45,015 nt of DNA from Asterionellopsis glacialis (Eukaryota > Bacillariophyta > Plagiogrammaphyceae > Rhaphoneidales > Asterionellopsidaceae): NCBI GenBank assembly GCA_014885115.2, contig WKLE02002027.1, positions 6,583-51,597 on the forward strand, in the 5' to 3' direction. The translations under genes and the position numbers were made by a program. This document shows positions 23,097 through 34,033 of this stretch, one piece after another; positions within the stretch are counted from its first letter, which is position 1; each line of letters begins with the position of its first letter. A model generated the notes under the pieces. The model had not been told where the DNA came from, did not search any database, and worked only from the letters and a program-made list of their open reading frames with translations.

Positions 23097-23561
23097 ATGA
23101 TTGCGACACAAAGAACAACAGAAACATCAACACCACAGAAAACATGGATGGGAAATCCATTCATTAACCAAGCTGATACTTGGTCGGAACGAATCAATCA
23201 AGAATGGTACAAATTATTGGATGCCACCAGTACTGAAGCGTGTTTGGACGAATACTTTAACCTTAGTTTGATCTTGGGAGGCGCCGATCCATTGGTTTCC
23301 ACTGATCGCGTGTACTACAACAAGATAACCAAGAAAATTATATCAGAGTGTGACTCATCCAATTGGTTGTCAGATTTCTCGCGTGAGGAAAATGCCACTG
23401 ATATGACCGAGGATGAAGTTATTGAAGAATACACATCTGTTGGTTTCAAAGTGGTTAGTAAAACTAATGTTGGTGTAACATTACAAAAAATTGACCACTC
23501 GGGAGCTGGAAAGCATTTGTACCATATTGATGATCGCCGCGCTCTCGGTCTTCGAATTTGA
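23097..23561 (+). CDS. Hypothetical protein, 154 aa
   Basis: A single-exon frame with its first ATG at 23097, preceded by an A-rich context (AAACAAACG). The frame is open 30 codons upstream without another ATG. The product is acidic and soluble-looking, with no signal peptide or membrane segment. It has a Trp-rich N-terminal half (KTWMGNPF, TWSERINQEWY), an acidic middle (ATDMTEDEVIEEY) and a compact end (KHLYHIDDRRALGLRI). The even residue mix and the lack of low complexity argue for a real gene. I recognise no family. It stands alone, divergent from Prp2 and convergent with the TRPC4AP-like gene 525 bp away. Confidence 0.65.
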   Translation: MIATQRTTETSTPQKTWMGNPFINQADTWSERINQEWYKLLDATSTEACLDEYFNLSLILGGADPLVSTDRVYYNKITKKIISECDSSNWLSDFSREENATDMTEDEVIEEYTSVGFKVVSKTNVGVTLQKIDHSGAGKHLYHIDDRRALGLRI

Positions 23562-24086
23562 TTTACCAAGATTATGAGGTATTAGATTTTACTCCGGAAA
23601 AATGACTACACCAAGTATCGTGGTGCACTTTATTTTTTGTTCGATTATACTCAACCCATTATAACAAAGGTGTCAGAAAATAAATTGTATTAGAATTTGT
23701 AGAATTTCTGCTTGACTCTTTACGTTTTCTATACATTCTCCTGAAAGTCTTATCCAGTATTAGCAGGTTCGTGCTAATCGTCCGAAAAGTAAAATTAGCA
23801 GATGAGAAAAAGCTTATTGCAGAGACTCATCCTGTTGGGTGATACTGGAAAATATCTTCAAACTCTGTGCTTGTCGACTTATAATCCTCGTGTCGGAAAT
23901 AGTATACATCAAAAGTAATCAAAAACCACAACCGCATTTCGTTGCTTTTAAATCACCCATAACGCATGTTCTCTATCGAAGTGTGGGAAAAGAAAAAGAT
24001 TAGGCAGTCATACTTCTCATCCTTGAAATTTATTTCTAAAATCTATAGGGAAGTTTCGCCAGATGGAAATGATATCTTGTCAGAAA
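23562..24086. other. Tail-to-tail intergenic region
   Basis: This holds the 3' ends of two convergent genes. A TTAGCAG/CTGCTAAT-like inverted word pair is seen around 23758-23805. No gene or RNA is evident. Confidence 0.4.
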
Positions 24087-27000
24087 TCAATATCCTCGAA
24101 GCCGATTGTCTAATATTCGTGGAGCACGTCTATACGGACTCTTTGGGAGGCGGACTGCACTTTTGGCAAGAGACGTAGCCGAACCATCATCGCCACCAAG
24201 TAGGGAAACAACATTATTCCATTCCTGAAATCTAAGATGAGATGAAAACTCAAGAGAAAGTCTATCTCGGCCGCGGTGTGTATAGTATTCGGACCAAAAC
24301 CACAACAACTCGCGAAAGTTGCGGAGAACATCAGAACGGTCTCCAATTGATGGCAAAGACGAATGTTTGCGGACATAATCCATGTGGAAGCCAATACTGT
24401 CAACTGCGTCCAAACCTATACTGTCGTCGATTTCAAAAGATTGCATGGCTTGTATGAACACACGGTCGACCGCATCGTCAACTACAAAGTCAGTTTGCTT
24501 ACTTTTACTATGGTTGCTGCCAGTTCTTTTCTTTTCTTCGTTGTTCATGCATCGCAACTCTCGTAAAAGCCTTGGTAGCTGTTGGCGTCGATACGCGAAG
24601 ATTGTGACGACAACCGCAGTATTAAGACAACAAATGTTCTCATGATTGATATTTCGCAAATCAACAACTCCCAATAAATCTCTTAATAGCCGCGCCTGAT
24701 TCACAGAAAGAAACCAAGACAAGCGTTCAAGTGTATTTGGCAAGTAAACATCTGGATTAAATTCCCATTCAATGCCGTTACAATCATCGTCACTCCTCGC
24801 TGTCGGTGAAAAAATCCAGCCACAGTGCCCAACACTACTATTTAAATACGGTGCTTCAGGGGTGTGTTCACGTGATACTCGGCCTTCCTCAGAGTTGCTT
24901 TCCAGACTAGAGTAATCAACATGAGGGCGTGAGGGATACCAGTCAGATGGTCGAGATTCGTCTGATTCCAGCTCTACGGCAGACATCTCAATAGAGGCTG
25001 TATTTCGGGTAATGCCTTGCTCTTCATTGAGCTCGGGAGTAAGTTGGATTGGAACTGAATCCCACCACGAGTGTGAAAGATAAGCCCTCGATGTAGTTCC
25101 ACTTTCGCTAGTCCAATTCAACATACTTTGATCACTAGAAGCATCCAATGCTTCCGTTTCTCCATCATTACCATGTCCTTCACTGCAATTTGAATCAATG
25201 TGCAAATGTTGCACTTGCCTTGAGGCTGCAATTCTTTCTACGCTTAAAAATAGTGAACGAATAAATACATTGGAATCAACCAAGTTTGCAACAGCAACGC
25301 TCATGAGTCTCCGGAAACCTTCCTCGTCTAAACCACGTAGAAGTAAGTGCAAAACATCAGCGTTGCCTTTGCACAACTCTCCTAATAAATCAAATGCAGT
25401 TTGCAAACTGCCGGCGCAGTGCAATCTGTCACTCATGACATCCTTGACGAGATGTTCAAGCAGTCCTGATTGAGCCGCGAAGAGTTGCTCCTGCGGTGCT
25501 GAGCCTCTTAAATATGATTCAGCGCAACTTGCCAACCAGAATCTGTAAGGCGAATCATCTGATTCATGAATAAACGCCTTTAAAATCTTTGATAGCAAGC
25601 CGGGTTCAAGATTCTGTCCGCTGGTTGCATCTCGGTGGAACTTGTCAGAGAAGATAAAATTCCGTTCTTCCTGGCTTAGCAGAAGCCTTCTAGCATCATA
25701 ATTATCACAATCTCGGTCACAAAAATTATGCAAGAGACGCAAATACTGAACACGCAATACACTCTCTGGGTTGCACTCACAGCCTTACATTCAAAATAGC
25801 AGTAGAAAAGAGCGACGTGAGAATACAAGTTCTTACCAACTTTCATACCGTGAAATGAAACTCACCTGGACCATGGATACCGGTAGGCACTTCTTCGTCT
25901 ATTTGTGATGAATCGACCGTCTCCCCGGATCTATTCGAACTATCCCCACTATCACTCGAAGGACGCTGTTGGCGTCTTGGTGTGGTCGAATTAGTTCCCC
26001 ACGAAAGTCGATAGAACATTTCATCGAGTGTGGCAATTAGACCAAATTCCTTCAATTTTCTTTGAGAATCGATTTTCCGGCGACCGCCAAGGAGAACACA
26101 CAATACGAACAAAACCTCTACCTGATATGGAGCCAACAGTAATGAATTGAATTGCAATTCATTTGCAGCATCCTCAGGACTTTCAATACGTGGCAAGCCA
26201 CGTGTTGTTCCAGTATGCAAATGATGTTCTGTGGGTTCGCCGGGCACGCCATCAACTCCAACTCCAACTCCAATGAGGTGCTCATCTTCACTGCTGTCAC
26301 CATTTACAGCAACTGAGTTAGTAAATAATCGACGAAGTAACACCTGGTCCGACATCGAAACTGGTCCAGAAGAATAGTTTTCTGCGTTGGAACCAGTAGA
26401 CATGTTCACAGATGTACTGAAAGGGTTTGAGTTGGAGTTACTATCTCCATTACTATGAATGTCATTATTGTTTTCGCCGTTGGAATCATGACGCCGTCTA
26501 GTCCTTCTACTTCGCCTCTGCCTCCCTACAACCACACCTGCTTGTTGAACAGCATTGATTACATGAATGATATGTCCAAGCTGAGTAGTAGGTTCCAACG
26601 TACTTCCAAAGAGGAGTCCCGAAAGATTTTCCAGCATGTCTACAATAGACCCCAAATCACTGATAGATTCATAATCATTTTCGTCGTTCTCCTGGTTATC
26701 ACCGTTCGGAACACAATCGTCGCATGGTAGCATTTTTCGTGCCAGTGGTTCGAGACGGTCAATTTCGCTCCAATCCTCAAATTCACTCAAACCGAGCATA
26801 ACGAGAGTGTCAGCGATCCAGGGGAAATGCGCAATGACGTGATAGGCGGAGCTCCTTTTAAGTGATGGAGCAAAATTCATTACCTTTAATAATTTCAACA
26901 ATTTCCTTATCAGTTCATCGTCTCCCAATAGGATGGCTTGGTTCATGTCTACAGCAGCATCTCGCCCAGCTCGTGCGGCACGGTCTCTACGAAGCTGTAA

Positions 27001-29029
27001 CAGTTCCAATGATTTCAGGACTGCTGGACTTTCTAGCAGTTGGCGATCTTCCGGTTCAAATACCAACAGGGCCAAAATTCTACAAAAGTGAGCCAATTGT
27101 CGGCACGAAAAGTTGCCCCACAATTCGTATAAGTTCGGGACATTACCAAGATAGAACGTCGATGCGGGAGTTACATGCCCCAGAGGTGGAATTTTGACTT
27201 CTCCGTTTGGTCCATCTGTTGTGGAAGATGTTGAAGATGTTGGTGGTGCTTTTGATTGAAAACTCAAGATTTCTTCAATAAGAGTTGCAGCCCCATCAAA
27301 GCAGGAGTCATGTGCAAGAAGGGTAAACAAAAATGGTAAAAAATCTCCTCCATCCAACAATGTACCATTGTCTACCAATTCAGGTAAGGCATAGGCCAAC
27401 TCACGTAAACTAGCAAATATTTCATTCCAACAACCAGATAATTTCGTAGTAACCATTTCTCTGGATAATTCTCGAGCGTCCTTTACATTTGGGGCACCTA
27501 TAAAGGCTTCAGTTTTGAATACTGATATCAATACTTCCACTCCGCCAGACATGATAAATGCTTCTCGTTCAAATCCAAGTCGTCCACCACCAGCATGGAA
27601 GGGTGATGCCGATGCTGGTAGGTTAGGATCAGAGCGCATAGCTGCATCTTGACGGTTCTGATTTTGTTGTGACTGCTGTTGTTGTTGCTGCGGGTCACCA
27701 ATCAAGCGTGGTGCCAGCCTTGATACTAATATTTGCGTTTCTGCCCAATTACCATGTTGTATCGTATTTTTCAATAATTTAACTTCAGATGGCATCCCCC
27801 CGGAAGGTTTATCTAAAGCAGAAAATAATGATCGGCCACCAATATCATTCAAACGATCTGCATTATGAGTCGCACGTTGTGATTTTGGTTTTCCGGTAAT
27901 CTTGAAGGGGAGAGTGGGGGTAATAGAGAACGACATTGATCAGACACATAATCTGGCGGAAGCGAAAACAGATTTTGATGTGTGTACTTACCTCACGAGC
28001 CAGTAGCGACAACGTAACATTTGGACCTCCAATGTCCCCATTACTCCTTTCTCTAGTAGTAGCTGTTTCATAGGAATCTCTATATGATAATCCTGGGGAA
28101 TACTGACCAGGATACTTGTTGTTACGAATCTGATAATTGGGATTCCGTGTGTCAAATGGTTGACGACGTTCAGATGAGGAGGAGGAAGAAGAATGGTTCA
28201 GACTATTGTTGTTTTGTTCGCCATATTCCTTTGCAAGAATTGGGCATGGATGCTTATGTCCAACAATAAGTGTTTCTAAACTTCGCCCCATCCATTCATA
28301 GTTTTGTGACAAAACAGGTTCAAACTCTTTAACTTCTTCATGATGTTCTTGCACATTTCTTTGGTATCTAGAGGTCAAACAATCATATGTTGTAGGTGCG
28401 GAAGCTAAGTTGTGTACAATCTCGTCTGTATCCATATTAACTGTTGAATCCAATAAAGCGGGAGCAGTTGAAGTCTGTCCAATGTCTGAAGCATCTAACT
28501 GACCACCGTTTATATCGTCCGTAGCTACATCATCATCAACCAAATGATTTAAGGGAGATTGATCCCATGTGAATAAATCTCGTGCTGAACTTGAATCTAA
28601 CCTTGTATGTTGTGGCCGTCTTCCCATATGTAATGTACTTGGACGATTTTCCACGGTACTTGTCATTTGAAACGTCTCTTCCTCACCCAAAAACGAGGCA
28701 CCGAAGTTGTTGGAATCGTCTGCTCCTCCAGTTGGTCTTGCTGATGACCTTGTCGCTGCTGCTTCGCCCAAGTTCCTGCTGGAGCTAACTACTTCTCTAA
28801 TATCTCTATCCATTGTTGAGTAAGCCATATTTGAATCCTCGTGAGTATGCCCATGATAATGTGTCTCTGTATAATTGTGGTTGCTGTTGGGCTGAGACCG
28901 ATTGCTGTGATCATGATTACGTCGTCTAAATGAGTTGTTGTTGCTAGCATGTTGGTGCTGATTCTCATCGTGTTCTTCGGGATTGCCATCCCCTGAGCGA
29001 AGGCGACGGGATGATGGTGTTGTTCCCAT
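24087..29029 (-). CDS. TRPC4AP/TRUSS homologue (DUF3689), putative CUL4-DDB1 substrate receptor
   Basis: Three exons: 29029-27992, 27900-25866 and 25783-24087, totalling 1589 residues. Introns are 91 and 82 bp, both GT-AG. The animal TRPC4AP family is recognisable along exons 2 and 3: FLFTLL with ATLIEEIL, then QLAHFCRILAL, MNQAILL, VEVLFVLCVLLGGRR, a CECNP segment leading into VQYLRLLHNFCD, YRFWLASCAESYLRG, FDLLGELCKGN, NLVDSNVFIRS, ENICCLNTAVVV, and a final LLWFWSEYYTHRGRDR block. The CECNP match fixes the acceptor at 25784. In animals TRPC4AP is a DCAF of CUL4-DDB1 ligases and reads C-terminal Arg degrons; that role here is inferred. Differences from the 797-residue human protein are a disordered N-terminal extension (exon 1, about 346 aa), a basic Asn/Ser-rich insert in exon 2 and an acidic insert in exon 3. 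The start MGTTPSS fits an N-myristoylation consensus. Confidence 0.85.
25784..25865 (-). other. Intron 2 of the TRPC4AP-like gene
   Basis: Donor CCAG|GTGAGT (intron base 1 at 25865), acceptor GAATGTAAG|GCTGT (exon 3 from 25783), 82 bp, phase 1. A second acceptor at 25766 is also in frame but would delete the CECNP residues that are conserved in the animal family. Confidence 0.75.
27901..27991 (-). other. Intron 1 of the TRPC4AP-like gene
   Basis: Donor GCTCGTGAG|GTAAGT (intron base 1 at 27991) and a pyrimidine-rich acceptor, CCCCTTCAAG|ATT (exon 2 from 27900). The length is 91 bp, phase 0. An earlier acceptor at 27953 leads to a stop in every plausible join. Confidence 0.75.
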
Positions 29030-29930
29030 GTTTAGCGTGCTTCTTACTCAACTGCTTTATCATAAAAGTCGTTCGAAAATGCAGGGCTTGTTGACTACCC
29101 AGGTACACTCGAGCTCGATAGATGCCTCTGTGACTCCAAGCTTTACTCCGCTTTTTCAGCTTGATATTGCCCTTGTTGAAGCACTTTCATCTCTGAGAAC
29201 CCTTTGTTTTCCCTTTTTCCATTTCTGCCGGCGTGGCCCTTCCCTGCTCATCTGGTTGTGACGATGATAGGATATTTAGCACTACAGTACTTATTTTGTT
29301 GAGAATGGAAACAATTTATATAAGAAAAGAGATTTATGACGAGTAGTCATCCCTTGAAATGTCGGAGGACTTGATTTTATTATTTATAGGTATACAAGTT
29401 TATGAAAGTGAGTTAGACAAAACGTAATGCTTCTCAATTCATAAATACATCATGACATAAAGAACCATATATACTTAACAAAAAAATCTATTTACTTTAC
29501 CTCGTTCGCAAAAAATATTATACACATTCTTATTTATAAATAAACATATAAATAATATGAATGCATTATTATGTACACACGTTGCATAAGAATTTGAAAA
29601 AGTACCAATCCCATAATTTTTTATGTCAAGCAAGGTATGAAAACCAAAAAACAGACGTATCCAAAGATGATGTTCTTGGCTCTCAACCGTATGGTAAATC
29701 TTTTTATCTGCTATTTTCAGGCTATTTAAGTTACACTTAGTTTGATGGATTGGGGGAAGGAATGCTGCCAAATGCAAATCAATTTACGTATCTAACCAGA
29801 TTTCAGCCACACGCACATCAAAATACTTTTTAAATTTTTATAATATTTGGTATGCACTAACTTCTTCTCAAAACTAGTTCGTATCTCCCTTGCTAAGTGA
29901 TTGCAAACGGAATATTGCTATTAGCCAAAT
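29030..29930. other. Intergenic region, head of one gene to tail of the next
   Basis: 5' flank of the TRPC4AP-like gene and 3' flank of the exonuclease-ATPase gene, both on the minus strand. It is AT-rich from about 29300. CpG is present at normal-looking density, unlike 37.1-43.4 kb. No gene or RNA is supported. Confidence 0.5.
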
Positions 29931-32405
29931 TCATACTTTTTTTAGCTCAACCCACATATTTCCTGTGTCGGCGTCTCTTGAACGTTGTTGTACTAAATAC
30001 TGCCTGCCGTCAAGAATATTATCAACAGCCTTCGCTGTATCCGTGACAACACCCCATTCATCACGATTGGTTCGGCAAACTTCTACAATGGTATCAAAGG
30101 TGGGCTCTCCTGCGCGCTCCTCTTTTGTTTTCCGTATGCCAAAACTGGTGGAGTTTTCCCCACGTCTTCCTTGTGACTTATGACGTCTTGCTGTTGCTTT
30201 TGCTAGATTATCGCCAATGGTGACCATCTCGACACCTCCCACAAGACCACGAAGGTCTTCGTTTTTTAGAAGACTACGAAGATCACCGTGAGCAGAAGCT
30301 ATCAACCTGACTCTTCTTTGTTTGACTGTACGAGCAGCTTCAACTTCCTTTGTCCTTCCAATTTCATCAATCACCATTACATGAGGTGTATGGTTTTGGA
30401 CACATTCAATCATGACTGCACCTTGTTTATCGAGGGAAGGTACCATCATTCGTCGGGACGAACCAATGCAACTGTGTGGCACCAAACCGTCTCCTGCAAT
30501 TTCATTTGATGTATCAACAATTACAACATTGTTTTTTTCAGCTAGTTTGCGGGAAATTTCTCTAACAATACTTGTTTTACCCGATCCAGGTTCACCAAGG
30601 ATCAGAATAGACTTTTTAGAACCAAGTATCAAATCTGATATCATGTCTGCATTGCCTATAATGTTCCGACCAATTCGTATAGTGAGACCCAAAATTTGGT
30701 TCTTTCGATCTCGCATGGCAGAAAAGCGATGCAACTTTCCATCCATAGTAGCACGGTTGTCACTTCCAAATTCACCAATTTTGTGGCAGATGCTTTTGAT
30801 GTCCTCATGGTTTACAATAACAGACTCATCATCACTCAAGAAGAAGCGTTTATGATCAATCCAACATTGGGGGCGACGACCAACATCCAAAGTGATTTCC
30901 TGCAAATGATCCAAAGCCAAGGTTTCTGATTGTTCGTCATCTTGTGAAGAAGCTCCCTCAAATACTGAAAATTGGTGTGTCCACGATGCAGGTAAAAGTT
31001 CGATCACATCATCCAGGTCCCTTTGAGTCACTAAAGGATCACCTGAAAAAATATTGGAAAAATCATGACAATGCAATTCTTTGCTACCAATGGCAAAGTT
31101 GTCTTCAATATTGAAACAAAGTTGCCTCTTTTGCCCACATCTAAGAGAGTCACGAACACGTTGCTCAGATGCATCGACTAATCGGCTCATGTCCGTCGTA
31201 GAAAGAAGGTTGTGCAATGGTTCAAATGATTTCAATAGAAGACTCGCATCAAGTGCTGCGTATTCAAGTTGATCCTGGGAAAGAGGTCGAGGATGCCAAA
31301 AAAATTCGTCGTTATCCATTTGATGACCAAATGAAATCTTAGTAGGATGGGTTGGCAACGAAAGCTTTTCAAGGAAAGAGTTCATACCCACAAACATCTC
31401 GCCCCATAAGTATTCTGCCACGAGTTGCGTATCGAGCACACCTTTCAAAGTTATCTGGGAACGCTGGAAGATGGCGATAGCGTCACAGTGTAAATCATGC
31501 ATGAGCTTGATGGTGGTTTCTGACTCGAGCAAAGGCCGAAGTTTTTCACAAACTGTCTGTTCGCCAAGTTCGACACAATCGAAGATATAAACAGAGCTTT
31601 CTGTTGCGATCTGAATAAGGTCCAGGTGCTCAGGTACACCTTCGCAGTCTATAGCAACGATTCCTTTAGCTATCGGGACAAATGAATCCAACTTTTCTAT
31701 TGTGTCAACTAGAATGGTAGCAGCACGTTCTTGTTCGCTAGACAAAATTTCAGGAACTTTGTTATCATCTTTTAGATGAACGGTATAACTCAAGGTTTTT
31801 CCAAACTTGCGCTCTGACAAAACAAAGAGACTTGGGTTATCAGTAATGAAATCCTTTAGTTTTGGGCATGACGACGGTTTCTTTGCCTTCATGGCTTCCC
31901 CGATCTCGTCTAGACTTCTCTCACCTCCATTTTCGGCAATATAGTCTACTATGCTCTTTGCATAGATCTCATCGAGGCTCTGCAACACAGTGCTCTTAGT
32001 ATCGGCAAGGCCTATGCTATATGTGCACTTGTCGGCAGCCATGCTCATGGAAAACAAATCTGGTCGCTTTTTACAGAAGTCGACAAGTTTTCCGAACCCT
32101 TCTGGCTTTTTAATATTCGAACCAATTTCACTGCTAAGAATCTTGCCTCCATTTTGCTTGATTAAATCAATGACTGAATTGATGTACTCTTTATTTTCCG
32201 CTTGGTTGCCATTGAAAGCAGGAGTGGTATTGGATATCTGCCTTGCTAAAAGTAAACGGCTTGTAATATTTAATCTGGGATGGTGTACTCCGTTGAGAGA
32301 TTTGGGTTGTAGTATCTTCTTGTAGTGATAACGAAATCGAACAACCTTGCGGGTGTTAGCAATAGCCAAGATAGGGCTCATGTTTTGGACAATTAATGCT
32401 TGCAT
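29931..32405 (-). CDS. HTH-like repeats + DEDDy 3'-5' exonuclease + SpoIIIAA/Ycf45-type ATPase
   Basis: A single exon of 824 residues from the ATG at 32405. Residues 1-40 are basic with few acidic residues, compatible with a mitochondrial or plastid presequence. Two similar stretches of about 75 residues follow (about 55-130 and 135-215). Each has the pattern 'I-D-x-I-x-x-N-G-G', an alpha-helical middle and FSMS/FVLS, resembling winged-helix or LOTUS-type domains. The exonuclease domain (about 235-410) has D253 and E255 (AIDCEG), HDLHCDAIAI, and Y382/D386 (YAALD), so all DEDDy residues are visible; EXD-type proteins are the nearest group. The C-terminal ATPase has Walker A GEPGSGKT at 604-611, Walker B HVMVIDEIG, and the SASAHG-like RLIASAHGDL motif typical of Ycf45/SpoIIIAA proteins. 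Nucleic-acid processing in an organelle is inferred. The combination is unusual. Confidence 0.8.
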   Translation of the reverse strand: MQALIVQNMSPILAIANTRKVVRFRYHYKKILQPKSLNGVHHPRLNITSRLLLARQISNTTPAFNGNQAENKEYINSVIDLIKQNGGKILSSEIGSNIKKPEGFGKLVDFCKKRPDLFSMSMAADKCTYSIGLADTKSTVLQSLDEIYAKSIVDYIAENGGERSLDEIGEAMKAKKPSSCPKLKDFITDNPSLFVLSERKFGKTLSYTVHLKDDNKVPEILSSEQERAATILVDTIEKLDSFVPIAKGIVAIDCEGVPEHLDLIQIATESSVYIFDCVELGEQTVCEKLRPLLESETTIKLMHDLHCDAIAIFQRSQITLKGVLDTQLVAEYLWGEMFVGMNSFLEKLSLPTHPTKISFGHQMDNDEFFWHPRPLSQDQLEYAALDASLLLKSFEPLHNLLSTTDMSRLVDASEQRVRDSLRCGQKRQLCFNIEDNFAIGSKELHCHDFSNIFSGDPLVTQRDLDDVIELLPASWTHQFSVFEGASSQDDEQSETLALDHLQEITLDVGRRPQCWIDHKRFFLSDDESVIVNHEDIKSICHKIGEFGSDNRATMDGKLHRFSAMRDRKNQILGLTIRIGRNIIGNADMISDLILGSKKSILILGEPGSGKTSIVREISRKLAEKNNVVIVDTSNEIAGDGLVPHSCIGSSRRMMVPSLDKQGAVMIECVQNHTPHVMVIDEIGRTKEVEAARTVKQRRVRLIASAHGDLRSLLKNEDLRGLVGGVEMVTIGDNLAKATARRHKSQGRRGENSTSFGIRKTKEERAGEPTFDTIVEVCRTNRDEWGVVTDTAKAVDNILDGRQYLVQQRSRDADTGNMWVELKKV

Positions 32406-34033
32406 TTTAGTGACGACTTTTTTGGTGTGTTCGACTATTCCTTTTCAAAAAGCGTAATAATTCCCTTGGAAAGATTTTATTCAACCGCAACCAACAAATT
32501 TTAAAAAAAAATTAAGAGTAATGTGCACTCTCTCTCTAGAGAGTGGAATAGTGACACATAGAGGAATAGTAAGTACAGTAATGCGGACACTTTATCAGCA
32601 TTTCACCGCAAAAACGAAAAAGAAAATCGACTCCTAGCGGGCCAACCAATCCCGTCGCATCATTTCTTCCCCAAAATTTCAAATCTACGCGAGACGGTCC
32701 TATGGTTTAGCACCTACTGCAGGACATGTAATGCAGACTCGCCAGAAATATTTAATATATATCCATACAGTTTTCGTGAATACTGTAGCCACACAAACTA
32801 AAGCATTCATTTTCTTGGCAATTCCAAATGCGACTGGAAAGTTCATGGTCTTCCTATGAATTTCACTTGCTGTTTAAAATTAAATATTTGAGAAAAATGA
32901 AAGGATCAATGATTTTCAGTCGTCATAAGACTCCTTTCGAAAGTATTCTGCGTTCTTTTTGAAATTTGACTCAAAGCAGGAAGTTGGTTTTGATTGGTAC
33001 TCTTAAGCTTGTAAAAGTGAAGCTTCGCGACTCTCATGAATGTTTATACTTGAGCTTGAACATATTTGAACATTTATTGTGGGCACCATAAAAAATTTTC
33101 TCTTCAGTTGTGCTATACAAATCACTCTTTCCATGACACATGTGATCGAATCTAACTCAATATACAGTATTTGAAAAATGTTCAGCATCACAAAAAAGAA
33201 ATGTGACATGAAAGTTGACTTCTGATTCGAGATTGAACTTCGTGTTGAGTTCTCCCTCTCTGAGAAAGCGTATCTATTCAGCCTTCAAAATCTTTTCAGC
33301 GTTGTGCTGAAATCAATAAGCATGTAGAAAACAGACATAATAAAAAGCAATGTATATCATCATGGCACATTATCGCCATCTCAACAGACATTAGTTTAAG
33401 TGTTGTTGAGTTGCAACATCGTAAACAACACACCATGCAGAAACATATGCCAACCATTGCGTCCTTGGTGTCCTGGAATGGCTAGCGGTGGGCACCCATA
33501 GTAGCAGCTTTCGTGATAAGTTTTCATCCCTAATCACTTAAAATGAAGGAAGGCTCCTTCGCAATGCCTGGGTCAACATACCGATTTTCGTCAGGTAATC
33601 TACGAGTGTAAAAAGCAGGAATTTAAGCATAATCCTATAGCAAGTCTTTTGTAATATTTCTTTTCGTTTCTTTACAATCTTATAATAGTAGTATGGGAAA
33701 AAAAGTTGGAACAATGTTGCACATAAGATGGTTTTAAAGGAAGAAGAGAGGATGATTCTTTTTTTTAATTGCATCCATGTATGATTTGGATTTTGTTTCG
33801 TGCGTATGTGGATTTTCAAGAAATGTGAAAGTAGGTGTTCCACAAACTTTTTCTCAACAATACTATTAATATCTGTATTAGTTGTTGTGGAGGGAGATGA
33901 GAAGAGAAATGAGGATTGTGAAAGGAGTACAAAAATCCTCCTCGTTTCTACTTCGACTTCTCCTCTCTCGGGGTGGTGATGGGTCGTTGCTGGTGTGTTG
34001 CCTGCCAACTTCTTATTTCTTTTCGTTCTTCTT
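32406..34033. other. Intergenic region: exonuclease-ATPase promoter and CELF 3' end
   Basis: Contains one CTCTCTAGAGAG palindrome at 32532-32543 close to the exonuclease start. The rest is AT-rich sequence that should include the 3' UTR of the CELF-like gene (minus strand, ends 34034). A 169-codon minus-strand frame at 33538-34047 has the composition of random AT-rich DNA and is not accepted as a gene. No tRNA-like fold was found by eye. Confidence 0.5.
32532..32543. promoter_or_regulatory. CTCTCTAGAGAG palindrome, 5' of the exonuclease-ATPase gene
   Basis: A perfect 12-bp palindrome about 127 bp upstream of the minus-strand ATG at 32405. The same word lies in the 5' flanks of other genes in the window. 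Confidence 0.45.

Noticed and set aside
25766..25783. Acceptor at 25766 for intron 2 of the TRPC4AP-like gene
   Set aside because: It is also in frame but removes the CECNP segment that matches the conserved Cys-rich lead-in of the animal protein. The acceptor at 25784 is preferred.
29475..29777. 100-codon minus-strand open frame in an intergenic region
   Set aside because: It lies in AT-rich DNA with a random-looking residue mix, no domain and no splice support.
33461..33540. Possible tRNA-like segment
   Set aside because: A few G/C-rich words resemble arms, but no acceptor stem or T-loop consensus could be folded by eye. No tRNA was found elsewhere in the window either.
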